From positions 124,001-188,000 of the forward strand of contig CBDBJL010000004.1 in the NCBI GenBank assembly GCA_965206365.1: a stretch of DNA of 64,000 nt, in the 5' to 3' direction. The DNA comes from CBDBJL01 sp965206365. Lineage in GTDB: Bacteria > Pseudomonadota > Alphaproteobacteria > JABAAW01 > JAHZMA01. Shown here piece by piece: positions 44,126-52,710 of the stretch. A model generated the notes under the pieces. The model was not told the origin of the DNA and did no database searches. It saw only the letters and a program-made list of their open reading frames with translations. Positions within the stretch are counted from its first letter, which is position 1; the number at the start of each line of letters is the position of its first letter. The position numbers and the translations under genes are program-made.

Positions 44126-46078
44126 TCACTCAATCCCCAATAATCGTTTCCGTTTTTCCGACCAAAGCAAAATTAAATGATCCGCCATCAGCCCCATAAA
44201 GGCTACACATAATCCCAATACCATCCCTTTTCCGACATCGGTAGAGGATAGCGCACGTTGCATTTCTTGTCCTAAATCTTGCGTACCAATAAAAGCAGCA
44301 ATAATCACCATAAAAAGCGAAAATAAAATACATTGATTCAACCCGACCATAATCGTGGGAATGGCAATTGGCATTTGTACCAATTTTAATTTCTGCCAAC
44401 CGCTTGCCCCCGACATATCCGCCACTTCTACCATAGTGGTAGGAACAGTACGCAACCCTTCAATCGTATAGCGCGTCATTGGTGCCATGCCAAACGCCAC
44501 CACTGCGCCAATGGCTGCAACATCATTAACACCAAATAGCATAATAACAGGAATCAAATAAATAAAACTAGGGAAGGTTTGCGCAGTATCGCAAATCAAT
44601 AAAACAATTTTTGCCCGTTTTTCTTTCCGCGCCGCCCATATTCCCAAAGGCAAACCCATAATCATCGCCAAAAACACTGCGATACTCACCATATAAGCCG
44701 TAATCATTGCCCGATCCCACCAACCAGAGGCGGCAATCGCTGCGAAAAATAAAAAACAAATAATGGCTGAACGCCTACCTCCAATTAACCAACCAATCCC
44801 GCCCAGAAAAAGCAATACTGTCGTGAAAGGTAACCAAAGATAGAAATTTCGATAAGGTATCAGGACAAATTTGATTAAAAATCCCCGAAGAGCATAAGTG
44901 AACGGACCCAGCTGAGTAACAATATAATCCACCACCAGGTCTAGATCTTTTGAAATCGTGAAACCACTAGTCCGTTTAATTTCATAAGCATAATCCCAAA
45001 ATTGTGCCAGTATAAATAATATCGCAACACTCAAAACCCAAATTACCCAATAAAAATTTCGTTGATGCCATGGCGTACCACGTGCAAAATGAATCGGTTG
45101 TTTGTAAGCCCAAGCCTTTGAGCACCGATCCAATACAATCGCAAGCAACACAATCGTGATCCCAATTTCAATCGAACGCCCAATTTTTAAACTTTGCAAC
45201 AATTGTAACAATTTATATCCCAAACCTGGCATTCCAATGAAACTTGCCAACACCACCATCGCCAAACATTGCATAATCACCTGATTAACACCAATAATCA
45301 GTTCAGTTCTTGCACTTGGGATCCAAACATGGCGTAACAACTGCCATTTATTGGTTCCACACATCCGACCATTTTCAACCAACTCTGCTGGAACTTTTTT
45401 CAAACCCAAAATAACCATTCGGATCATGGGTGGGGTGGCAAAAATGATCGTAACAATTGCACCGGCTTTCGGCCCCACTCCAATAAATACTACTACCGGA
45501 ATCATATAAGCAAAATGGGGTAGTGATTGCGCAATATTCAAAATTGGATTGAGAATACGTTCAAATTTGTGATTTCTCCAAGCCAAAATACCAACAATCA
45601 ACCCTAAAAATACACCAAATGGAACCACAACTACAAGCACCGATAAGGTTTCCATTGCCAATTTCCATTGCCCTAAAAGAGCAATCCACACAAAAGTACC
45701 ACCCGATAAAAGCGACAAACGCCAGCCCCTTAATGCGTGACCAAGGATAAAAAGCGAAGCAGCAACCACTGTCCAGGGAATCTGATCGAACCTTGGCCAG
45801 CGATTTTTACCATAAAGCAAATTCGAAACCACATCGATCAACCATTCAATCACTGCAGCAAAGTCACGTGTGATATAGACAAGACCCAAATCATCCTTAA
45901 TAAAGAAAAATAATCCGTTAATCCAATCGGCAAAAGGTAACACCATCCAATCTAAAGGGCGTATTAAAAAGTCGGGGAGTATAATCTTAAATATAGCCAA
46001 CACAACAGCCAAACCAATAACCCCATAAGCAACATTTTGCTGATGAGTATTGGATTTTATATCAAATGGTACCTTCAT
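44126..46078 (-). CDS. tmoW: TMAO/betaine ABC transporter permease, double-length
   Basis: 650 residues with two fused permease domains of the ProW/OpuAB type, each with its EAA-like loop: VELVENGRMCGTNKWQLLRHV and VEVADMSGASGWQKLKLVQM regions (about residues 235 and 545). Around 12-14 membrane segments are visible. A fused pair is what TmoW of marine bacteria shows. It starts five bases after tmoV and ends 13 bases before tdm. Substrate assignment rests on the neighbouring tdm and on TmoX. Confidence 0.85.
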   Translation of the reverse strand: MKVPFDIKSNTHQQNVAYGVIGLAVVLAIFKIILPDFLIRPLDWMVLPFADWINGLFFFIKDDLGLVYITRDFAAVIEWLIDVVSNLLYGKNRWPRFDQIPWTVVAASLFILGHALRGWRLSLLSGGTFVWIALLGQWKLAMETLSVLVVVVPFGVFLGLIVGILAWRNHKFERILNPILNIAQSLPHFAYMIPVVVFIGVGPKAGAIVTIIFATPPMIRMVILGLKKVPAELVENGRMCGTNKWQLLRHVWIPSARTELIIGVNQVIMQCLAMVVLASFIGMPGLGYKLLQLLQSLKIGRSIEIGITIVLLAIVLDRCSKAWAYKQPIHFARGTPWHQRNFYWVIWVLSVAILFILAQFWDYAYEIKRTSGFTISKDLDLVVDYIVTQLGPFTYALRGFLIKFVLIPYRNFYLWLPFTTVLLFLGGIGWLIGGRRSAIICFLFFAAIAASGWWDRAMITAYMVSIAVFLAMIMGLPLGIWAARKEKRAKIVLLICDTAQTFPSFIYLIPVIMLFGVNDVAAIGAVVAFGMAPMTRYTIEGLRTVPTTMVEVADMSGASGWQKLKLVQMPIAIPTIMVGLNQCILFSLFMVIIAAFIGTQDLGQEMQRALSSTDVGKGMVLGLCVAFMGLMADHLILLWSEKRKRLLGIE

Positions 46079-46083
46079 AATCT

Positions 46084-47121
46084 TTAACCTAATAAAATAT
46101 CTAACATTTTTTCCCGCGAAACCGCACCAATAATTTTCTTCTTATGATCACAAACTGGGATAATTTCACGGATATCATTCATAAGATCATGAGAAACATT
46201 ATGAATAGGATCTGTCGCCTTAAATGGAGCTTCCTTATCCGTACATTGTAATTTTTTATCTATAAGAGCACCAACAGTTACGATTCGTGCTTGATAAACT
46301 TCCTCAGTAAAACGCTTAACATAATCGTTGATCGGGTTCAGTAATAGATTGGCTGGCAGGTCAATTTGTTGAATCGCACCATCTTTCATAATCGCAATCC
46401 GATCCGCTAGACGCAGTGCCTCATCAAAATCATGCGTAATAAAAACAATCGTTTTTTTAAGCATCTGTTGCAACCGGATAAATTCATCTTGCATATCACG
46501 CCGAATTAAAGGGTCTAAGGCGGAAAAAGGCTCATCTAAAAACCAAATATCAGGTTCGATAGCCAATGAACGAGCAATCCCTACCCGCTGTTGTTGTCCA
46601 CCCGACAACTCCCGCGGAAAATAATTTTCTCTACCCTCAAGCCCAACCAACTTAACCATCTCAATGGCACGGGCATAGCAATCATGTTTGTCTTGGCCAC
46701 GCATCTCAAGTGGAAAGGAAACGTTTTCAAGCACATTACGATGCGGTAACAAAGCAAAATTCTGAAACACCATCCCCATTTTGCTACGCCGCAACTCAAT
46801 CAGATCCTGTTCACTCAAAGCTCCTAAATCCTGCCCTTCTACCATAATCGTACCTGAAGTAATATCAATCAATCGCGATAAACAACGCACCAAAGTTGAT
46901 TTCCCTGAGCCCGACAAACCCATAATGACTAGAATTTCACCCTCAAAAATATCTAATGACACATCATGCACTGCAGCAATATAGCCATCATCTTGAATGC
47001 TCTGAAAATCAGTATTCGCATCGCATGACTGCATGTATCGGTCTGGATTTTCACCATAAAGCTTCCAGATACCCCGGCAGTTAATAACTGCTGTTGAGGA
47101 TTCAGATGATGTTTTAACCAT
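46084..47121 (-). CDS. tmoV: TMAO/betaine ABC transporter ATPase
   Basis: 345 residues. Walker A GLSGSGKST (about residue 72), signature LSGGQQQRVGIARSL (about 174), Walker B IWFLDEPFSALDP (about 192) and the switch His in FITHDFDEAL. The C-terminal 80 residues are a CBS-like regulatory tail (VSREKMLDILLG end). Start 47121 follows GAAGGGG; an in-frame GTG at 47130 is less likely. The family member next to tmoW/tmoX couples ATP hydrolysis to import. Confidence 0.9.
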   Translation of the reverse strand: MVKTSSESSTAVINCRGIWKLYGENPDRYMQSCDANTDFQSIQDDGYIAAVHDVSLDIFEGEILVIMGLSGSGKSTLVRCLSRLIDITSGTIMVEGQDLGALSEQDLIELRRSKMGMVFQNFALLPHRNVLENVSFPLEMRGQDKHDCYARAIEMVKLVGLEGRENYFPRELSGGQQQRVGIARSLAIEPDIWFLDEPFSALDPLIRRDMQDEFIRLQQMLKKTIVFITHDFDEALRLADRIAIMKDGAIQQIDLPANLLLNPINDYVKRFTEEVYQARIVTVGALIDKKLQCTDKEAPFKATDPIHNVSHDLMNDIREIIPVCDHKKKIIGAVSREKMLDILLG

Positions 47122-47190
47122 AGCGAGCACCCCTTCATTCTTATTTTTCGATGATTAAGGTAATTTTTACTACCAAAATATTATTTTTAT

Positions 47191-47229
47191 ATTAATGCCA
47201 CCCCACCTTAAAAATGAGGTGGCATTAAT
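47191..47229. promoter_or_regulatory. 12-bp perfect hairpin between tmoX and tmoV
   Basis: ATTAATGCCACC (47191-47202) and GGTGGCATTAAT (47218-47229) pair perfectly with a 15-base loop that can pair further. It follows tmoX in the transcript. There is no U-run on the minus-strand side, so it may be a stabilising or attenuating hairpin that keeps binding-protein mRNA more abundant than that of the permease, as is known in periplasmic transport operons. Confidence 0.65.
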
Positions 47230-47244
47230 GATTAGGTTAAGTTT

Positions 47245-48195
47245 CTAAAGCCATTTTTTCCAAGTAGCTTCATTCTTTTTTAACCATGCGGCTGCAGCAT
47301 CTTCTGGCTCCATTTCATCCACATCCACTAAACGTGCCATTTCAGCAATTTGTGGATTGGTAAATGAAATTTTCTTCAGAACCTTATAAGCTTTTGGCCA
47401 TTTCTTTTTCATCCCATCCCAAGCAGCTTTTTTCAAATAACCATCGGCTGGATTGCCACAATCATAAGTTTTCTCTGGATTGATTCCCAATGAAGCATCG
47501 TCCTTACATCCTTCAAAATGTTTCGGAAATTCAACAAATTCACCAGGATACACGGCTTCAACGAAATTGGGTGTCCAATTAAAAATAACCACAGGACGGT
47601 CAGCTTTTTTTGCTGCATCCAACTCGGCCCAAAGAGCCGCAGCTGAACCTGCATTAACAACCACAAAGTCCATATTCAAACCTTCAACCCGTTCTTTGTC
47701 ATGTTTCAACCAATCCACTGGACCCCCTAGAAAACGACCTTTTTTACCGGTTTCAGGAGTTGCGAATTTGCTGGAACATTCGTTCAAGGCTTTCCAATCA
47801 GGTAATCCTGGGCAATGTTTTTCTTTTACCCAAAGTGGATACCACCAATCTTCACGCGTTACCGCATTATGATCGCCCGCATCATGCAGACCACCTTTTT
47901 TTAGAGCCTCTTTAAAAGCTGCACCAAACGCACCTTCCCACACTTCAAGCTCTAAAGTAACATCACCTAAACGAACTGATTCATAAACAGCTTGTGAATC
48001 AGTCGAAACAAATTCAACATTATTACCCGCTTTTTCAAATATTTGTCCGACAACATGTGACATCACAATTTGGCTAGACCAATTGTGAGTTGGGATGATG
48101 ATCGGCTCTTTACTATCGCGCGCAAATGCAGATGTTGACAATACCAACATTCCCATCATTGCCAATAGCTTAACCAACGTATTAACATATCTCAT
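47245..48195 (-). CDS. tmoX: TMAO-binding periplasmic protein (OpuAC family)
   Basis: 316 residues with a clear signal peptide (VKLLAMMGMLVLSTSAFARD, cleavage after SAFA). Aromatic box residues that hold quaternary/tertiary amines are visible in HNWSSQ, EVWEGAFG, REDWWYPLW and FNWTPNF. A Cys pair lies in the DWKALNECSS and KHCPG segments (TmoX proteins have a disulfide hairpin there). Gap of 114 bases with a hairpin before tmoV, and 234 bases from the upstream gene. Confidence 0.88.
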   Translation of the reverse strand: MRYVNTLVKLLAMMGMLVLSTSAFARDSKEPIIIPTHNWSSQIVMSHVVGQIFEKAGNNVEFVSTDSQAVYESVRLGDVTLELEVWEGAFGAAFKEALKKGGLHDAGDHNAVTREDWWYPLWVKEKHCPGLPDWKALNECSSKFATPETGKKGRFLGGPVDWLKHDKERVEGLNMDFVVVNAGSAAALWAELDAAKKADRPVVIFNWTPNFVEAVYPGEFVEFPKHFEGCKDDASLGINPEKTYDCGNPADGYLKKAAWDGMKKKWPKAYKVLKKISFTNPQIAEMARLVDVDEMEPEDAAAAWLKKNEATWKKWL

Positions 48196-48429
48196 GATAT
48201 TGCTCCTACTTCTACTATAAGTTTAAGGAAACTATATATTTAACACCTTAAGTTCCAATGATCCAGTGAATTCAAATTAAAACCACCATACAACAAAACC
48301 GTAATACTTAATATATATTCTCCAAGTTAATAATCAGGGTATAAAACCTTTGATGGTTTATTACCCCATTTCCACAAAACTTGCAATCGCAATATTTTGT
48401 AAAAATTCTTTAAAAATTTGTGACCATTG

Positions 48430-49029
48430 TCACACATTTTCCAGATCCTGCATAATTGGCTGATTCGTTGTTGAAGTAACCCAATCAGGACAAAAACTAA
48501 TTATGACAACATCTTTGGATAAATTCGGATTAAACATATGATTATGCCACCAGCTCGCCTGATAAAAAAAACTATCTGTCTGCAACTGCTTTGCCTGACA
48601 GCAAAGCGAATATTCCTGAGTATAGGCACTGAAATGAAGCCGACAAGCTTGACTCGCCAAAATTTGCCTAGCCCCTACTGATTCAGGCGCGAAAACTGCC
48701 GTCAGCTGATCAGAAAATTCATCTATATGCTGATAATAATATTCACTAAAAAATTTCAAGGCCTTATCGCGTCGTTGCATCAAATCATGTGTATGCCTAA
48801 CAATATGCCTGAGCTCAGGTAATTTGGAAAAATCATCTGTTTTATTTAAAATCGTTATAATATGACCGAGCGATCTGCCTTGAGAAGCCTTATTAGGGTC
48901 TAAAGTCACAATTGGCATCATCCCATCGCTCGGTCGTCCATCTTTTTCACGCACAGATATTTGGCGCACTCGACATTGCCAACGTAAAAACGACTCTTTA
49001 AGCCTTTCACCATACACAACATCTTTCAT
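48430..49029 (-). CDS. unrecognised protein of the TMAO/NMG cluster
   Basis: 199 residues, soluble, with a conserved look: an N-terminal strand region (RQISVREKDGRPSDGMMPIV), a helical His/Arg-rich middle (RHIVRHTHDLMQRRDKALKF), and a C-terminal part with several aromatics and Cys (QASWWHNHMFNP, VVIISFCPDWV). No family recognised. It lies between the mgs genes and tmoX, so it is likely linked to methylamine use; its His and Cys could bind a metal, which is only a guess. Confidence 0.6.
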   Translation of the reverse strand: MKDVVYGERLKESFLRWQCRVRQISVREKDGRPSDGMMPIVTLDPNKASQGRSLGHIITILNKTDDFSKLPELRHIVRHTHDLMQRRDKALKFFSEYYYQHIDEFSDQLTAVFAPESVGARQILASQACRLHFSAYTQEYSLCCQAKQLQTDSFFYQASWWHNHMFNPNLSKDVVIISFCPDWVTSTTNQPIMQDLENV

Positions 49030-49063
49030 ACATTAAACTCCGTAACCATGATATCGTAACTGC

Positions 49064-49477
49064 TCAACGCTTAATATAAGCATGACGCAATTTTACCAAA
49101 GGATGTTTCTTCGACATCTGAAATTTCACCAACAATTCCCGCGCAATCATATCACGATCTTGCTGATTATCCGGCAATGAAATTGTATCGGGCACACGCA
49201 CCCAACCATTAATATTACGGTCAAAAACTGCGGCATTGCCATCCTCATACCCCATATGAATATCTTCTAGCCAATTTAGATCTACCCAACCCATCACTTC
49301 CAAATATTTTTTTAAGAAAGGGGTAAGACAATCATAATCTGGTACCAAATTTACATCATAACGATAGCCAATATGTTGGCCAATTTCTTTTTCACGTTCG
49401 CTCTCCAAGCCTTCCTTATCTTCCAGGAATTGATCCACACCTTTCAACTCAGAGCCACGATATTCTTTTCCAGCCAT
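49064..49477 (-). CDS. unrecognised acidic protein next to mgsC
   Basis: 137 residues, no signal or membrane segment: KEYRGSELKGVDQFLEDKEG start, IGYRYDVNLVPDYDCLTPFL core, and a basic end (MSKKHPLVKLRHAYIKR). It begins 16 bases after mgsC and is in the same operon. No family recognised. Could be an accessory subunit for N-methylglutamate synthase or for the next step; sequence does not say. Confidence 0.6.
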   Translation of the reverse strand: MAGKEYRGSELKGVDQFLEDKEGLESEREKEIGQHIGYRYDVNLVPDYDCLTPFLKKYLEVMGWVDLNWLEDIHMGYEDGNAAVFDRNINGWVRVPDTISLPDNQQDRDMIARELLVKFQMSKKHPLVKLRHAYIKR

Positions 49478-49493
49478 TTGTTAATCTCCTCTT

Positions 49494-50861
49494 CTACAGA
49501 TGATGATAATCTTCGATCCCGACCGTGTGATTTGTTCCTGCCAAAGGAACTCCTGCAATTGCCGAAGCTTCCATTGTCAGAGCTGCCAAATCTTCTGGTT
49601 CTAAGGAATGTAAATTAGTTTTTCCACAAGCACGGGCAAATAGTTGCGCCTCAATGGTAAGGGTATGCAAGAAATTATAAACCCGTTCGGCCGCTTCATC
49701 AGGATTAAGCCGTTTACGAAGTACTGGATCTTGCGTTGCCACACCCACCGGACAACGTCCAGTATGGCAATGGTAACAATAGCCCGGTTCTACACCCATT
49801 TCTTCTTGAAAATTCGCTTCATCAATATCCTTATTGCAATTAAGTGCCATCATCATAGAATGCCCAAGTGCAATCGCATCGGCTCCCAACGCAATGGCCT
49901 TCGCCACATCGGCACCATTACGAATTCCACCAGCATAGACCAAACTAACTTGGCCTCTTTTTCCAAGATCATCAATGGCTTTACGTGCCTGCCTAATTGC
50001 AGCCATCCCCGGAACACCCGTATCCTCTGTTGCCAAATGTGGCCCAGCACCAGTACTGCCTTCCATGCCATCAATATAGATACTATCTGGATCGCATTTC
50101 ACTGCCATACGAACATCATCGTAAACGCGCGCCGCACCTAATTTAAGCTGAATAGGAATTTGCCAATCTGTAACTTCGCGAATTTCTTGAATTTTCAATG
50201 CTAGATCATCCGGACCCAACCAATCAGGATGCCGAGCCGGAGAACGCTGATCGATACCAGCTGGCAAACTCCGCATCTCAGCTACCTGATCCGTAACCTT
50301 TTGCCCCATCAAATGGCCACCCAAACCTACTTTGCAACCTTGACCGATGAAAAATTCACACCCATCTGCCAACATTAAATGATGTGGGTTAAAACCATAC
50401 CGCGATTGAATACATTGGTAAAACCATTTTGAACTATACCGTCTCTCATCAGGAATCATCCCACCTTCACCCGAACAAGTAGCCGTACCAGCCATCGTGG
50501 CTCCACGCGCCAAAGCTGTTTTTGCCTCATAGGAAAGTGCCCCGAAACTCATTCCAGTTACATAAACTGGAATATCTAACTTCAAAGGGTGCTTGGCCCG
50601 AGGACCAATAACCGTTTTCGTTTCGCATTTTTCCCGATACCCCTCAATTACAAACCGAGTAAGTGTGCCGGGTAAAAAGGTTAAATCATCCCAATGCGGT
50701 ATTTTCTTAAACAACGAAAAGCCCCGCATCCGATAGCGACCCAATTCCGCTTTAATATGAATATCATCAATCACATGAGGTGGAAAAACAAAAGAATTTC
50801 CCAATCGATTGACATCTCTATTCAAGGTTTTTTTAACTTTGCTCATATCGTTTCCATCCAT
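49494..50861 (-). CDS. mgsC: N-methylglutamate synthase subunit C (FMN/Fe-S, GltB-like)
   Basis: 455 residues of the glutamate-synthase central/FMN type (GlxD-like). PVYVTGMSFGALSYEAKTAL, IYIDGMEGSTGAGPH and GGIRNGADVAKAIALGADAI are the flavin-barrel signatures; GYCYHCHTGRCPVGVAT (about 362) provides Cys for an iron-sulphur cluster. Catalyses methylamine transfer to make N-methylglutamate with MgsA and MgsB. Its start is one base from the mgsB stop. Assignment to Mgs rather than general GltS rests on gmaS in the same operon. Confidence 0.87.
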   Translation of the reverse strand: MDGNDMSKVKKTLNRDVNRLGNSFVFPPHVIDDIHIKAELGRYRMRGFSLFKKIPHWDDLTFLPGTLTRFVIEGYREKCETKTVIGPRAKHPLKLDIPVYVTGMSFGALSYEAKTALARGATMAGTATCSGEGGMIPDERRYSSKWFYQCIQSRYGFNPHHLMLADGCEFFIGQGCKVGLGGHLMGQKVTDQVAEMRSLPAGIDQRSPARHPDWLGPDDLALKIQEIREVTDWQIPIQLKLGAARVYDDVRMAVKCDPDSIYIDGMEGSTGAGPHLATEDTGVPGMAAIRQARKAIDDLGKRGQVSLVYAGGIRNGADVAKAIALGADAIALGHSMMMALNCNKDIDEANFQEEMGVEPGYCYHCHTGRCPVGVATQDPVLRKRLNPDEAAERVYNFLHTLTIEAQLFARACGKTNLHSLEPEDLAALTMEASAIAGVPLAGTNHTVGIEDYHHL

Positions 50862-50862
50862 T

Positions 50863-51732
50863 CTACAAAATTATTTTCTTTTCACTAGGCTCAAGATTAT
50901 CGTAATTCCACAATTGCCTACCGGCAACAATTTTTGTGAAATGCTTAACACCCTTACTCGGCAACAAATCATATTGCGTTAATTTACGCTCCAGCCACGC
51001 TTGATCCGAACTAGTCAATTCTTCTGGCACTGCATCAACCCCACAAGATTTAATTTCACCGCCAACATAAATTGTTCCATCATACATGGAATCACCAAGA
51101 TTCTTACCCGCATTCCCACATACAACCATTCTACCACGTTGCATCATAAAACCCGAAAGTGCCCCAGTATCACCGCCAACGATAATCGTACCACCCTTCA
51201 TGTCAATACCGGTACGCGAACCAACCGAACCTCTACACACCAGATCACCACCACGAATGGCTGCACCAAAAGTAGAACCAGCATTTTTTTCGACCAAAAT
51301 CGTACCAGACATCATATTTTCACCGCACGACCAACCAACACGACCCTTAATGCGCACATTAGGACCATCAATAAGTCCAACACCAAAATAACCTAGCGAA
51401 CCTTCAAAAGTAAGGTTAAGTCGACTAAGAATCCCCACACCCAAAGAATGCTTACCACGTGGATTTTTAATGACAATACTTCCATAACCTTGCGACATTA
51501 ATTCGCGAATTTTGCCATTAACCTTTATGGTTGATAGATCCGTTGTATCCAATTCAGTGCGTTTATTGTAATCAACATCTGCCGCCCAAGGATAAAGATA
51601 ATTCTCTTCCTCATCTGGATTAAATTCAATAAACAGCGAGCGACCCGTTAATTGTTCGCTCATCATTCCCAACGCTTGAACCCGTTCTTCCTGGCTCATT
51701 GCATCAAGTTTAGCATCATTTACGCTTGCCAT
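50863..51732 (-). CDS. mgsB: N-methylglutamate synthase subunit B (GXGXG domain)
   Basis: 289 residues matching the GltB C-terminal GXGXG beta-helix (GlxC-like): IVIKNPRGKHSLGVGIL, LTFEGSLGYFGVGL, IGWSC-like RVGWSCGENMMSGTIL, and TIIVGGDTGALSGFMMQ. It forms the structural core that channels ammonia or methylamine between MgsA and MgsC. It overlaps mgsA by 13 bases. Confidence 0.87.
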   Translation of the reverse strand: MASVNDAKLDAMSQEERVQALGMMSEQLTGRSLFIEFNPDEEENYLYPWAADVDYNKRTELDTTDLSTIKVNGKIRELMSQGYGSIVIKNPRGKHSLGVGILSRLNLTFEGSLGYFGVGLIDGPNVRIKGRVGWSCGENMMSGTILVEKNAGSTFGAAIRGGDLVCRGSVGSRTGIDMKGGTIIVGGDTGALSGFMMQRGRMVVCGNAGKNLGDSMYDGTIYVGGEIKSCGVDAVPEELTSSDQAWLERKLTQYDLLPSKGVKHFTKIVAGRQLWNYDNLEPSEKKIIL

Positions 51733-52658
51733 ACACGTATCTCCTCATCATAAGGGTCACAAGTATCAATTTCTTCTGGTAAAATAGCACGAATTGCAAC
51801 TTCTTCTGATGCCATCGCAACCAAATCGTCACTCTCATATAACACCAAAGGTTTCGCTGCCATACTATCTTTTGCCATGCCTAGCTGATTATGAGTTGCC
51901 ACCAAATAAGTAAACACCCCATCAATTTCTTCTATCGAGCGACGCAAACTATCTTCCAAAGTTTCACCCTGAGACAAGTTGCGGGCCGTATAAACCGCCA
52001 ATAATTCAGAATCACAATTCGACATAAAACGATGTCCCTCGCGCTCTAATTCACGACGCTTCAACCAATAATTGGTGACTTGTCCATTGTGAACAATCGC
52101 AATATCATTATAAGGAAATGCCCAATAAGGATGCGCCGAACGAATATCTACATCCGACTCTGTCGCCATTCTGGTATGACCAATCGCATGAGTCCCTTGG
52201 AAATCTTCCAAGCCATAAAGCCCACTTACCACAGCTGCATCACCCAAATCTTTAATTAATTCAAGTGCGTTACCAAAAGAAAGAATTTCCACCCCTTCAA
52301 TTTCCTCAACATGTTTTGCCATCGCATAATTATCACCCTTAAAGGTTAATAAATAGCGAAGCGCGCAAGAGGTGACGCGTTGCTTAGACTTTACAACCAC
52401 CTTATGAGTTTTTAGCCGCTCTTCAATTTCTATAATGCGGGCATCAATAATATCTTCGATCCCACGCCCTTTCGCAATATCTTCATTTTCTGCAACCTTA
52501 ATTCGCATGATATATTGGTCGTTAGAACCATCACTACCATAAACCGCAAAACCAGTAGAATCTGGCCCGCGATGCTTAAGAGATTGCAACATCGAAGTCA
52601 TCTGATTCCCAACACCAGAAGCCTTACCGCGATGAATCAACCCAGCAATTCCACACAT
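51720..52658 (-). CDS. mgsA: N-methylglutamate synthase subunit A (class II amidotransferase)
   Basis: 312 residues starting MCGIAGLIHRGKASG; the Cys at position 2 is the N-terminal nucleophile of class II glutamine amidotransferases. GHTRMATESDVDIRSAHPYW and HNGQVTNYW are the family's substrate motifs. In this pathway it releases methylamine from gamma-glutamylmethylamide, so it works on the product of gmaS, encoded just upstream. No propeptide is present. Confidence 0.88.
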   Translation of the reverse strand: MCGIAGLIHRGKASGVGNQMTSMLQSLKHRGPDSTGFAVYGSDGSNDQYIMRIKVAENEDIAKGRGIEDIIDARIIEIEERLKTHKVVVKSKQRVTSCALRYLLTFKGDNYAMAKHVEEIEGVEILSFGNALELIKDLGDAAVVSGLYGLEDFQGTHAIGHTRMATESDVDIRSAHPYWAFPYNDIAIVHNGQVTNYWLKRRELEREGHRFMSNCDSELLAVYTARNLSQGETLEDSLRRSIEEIDGVFTYLVATHNQLGMAKDSMAAKPLVLYESDDLVAMASEEVAIRAILPEEIDTCDPYDEEIRVWQA

Positions 52659-52710
52659 CCCCCATTACTCCTTTTCCAATTCATTGTTCAAAATTAATTA
52701 CTCTAAAATC

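Noticed and set aside
48336..48365. Terminator between the 199-residue gene and tmoX
   Set aside because: The stem is imperfect and lacks a U-tract, so I could not support it as a terminator.
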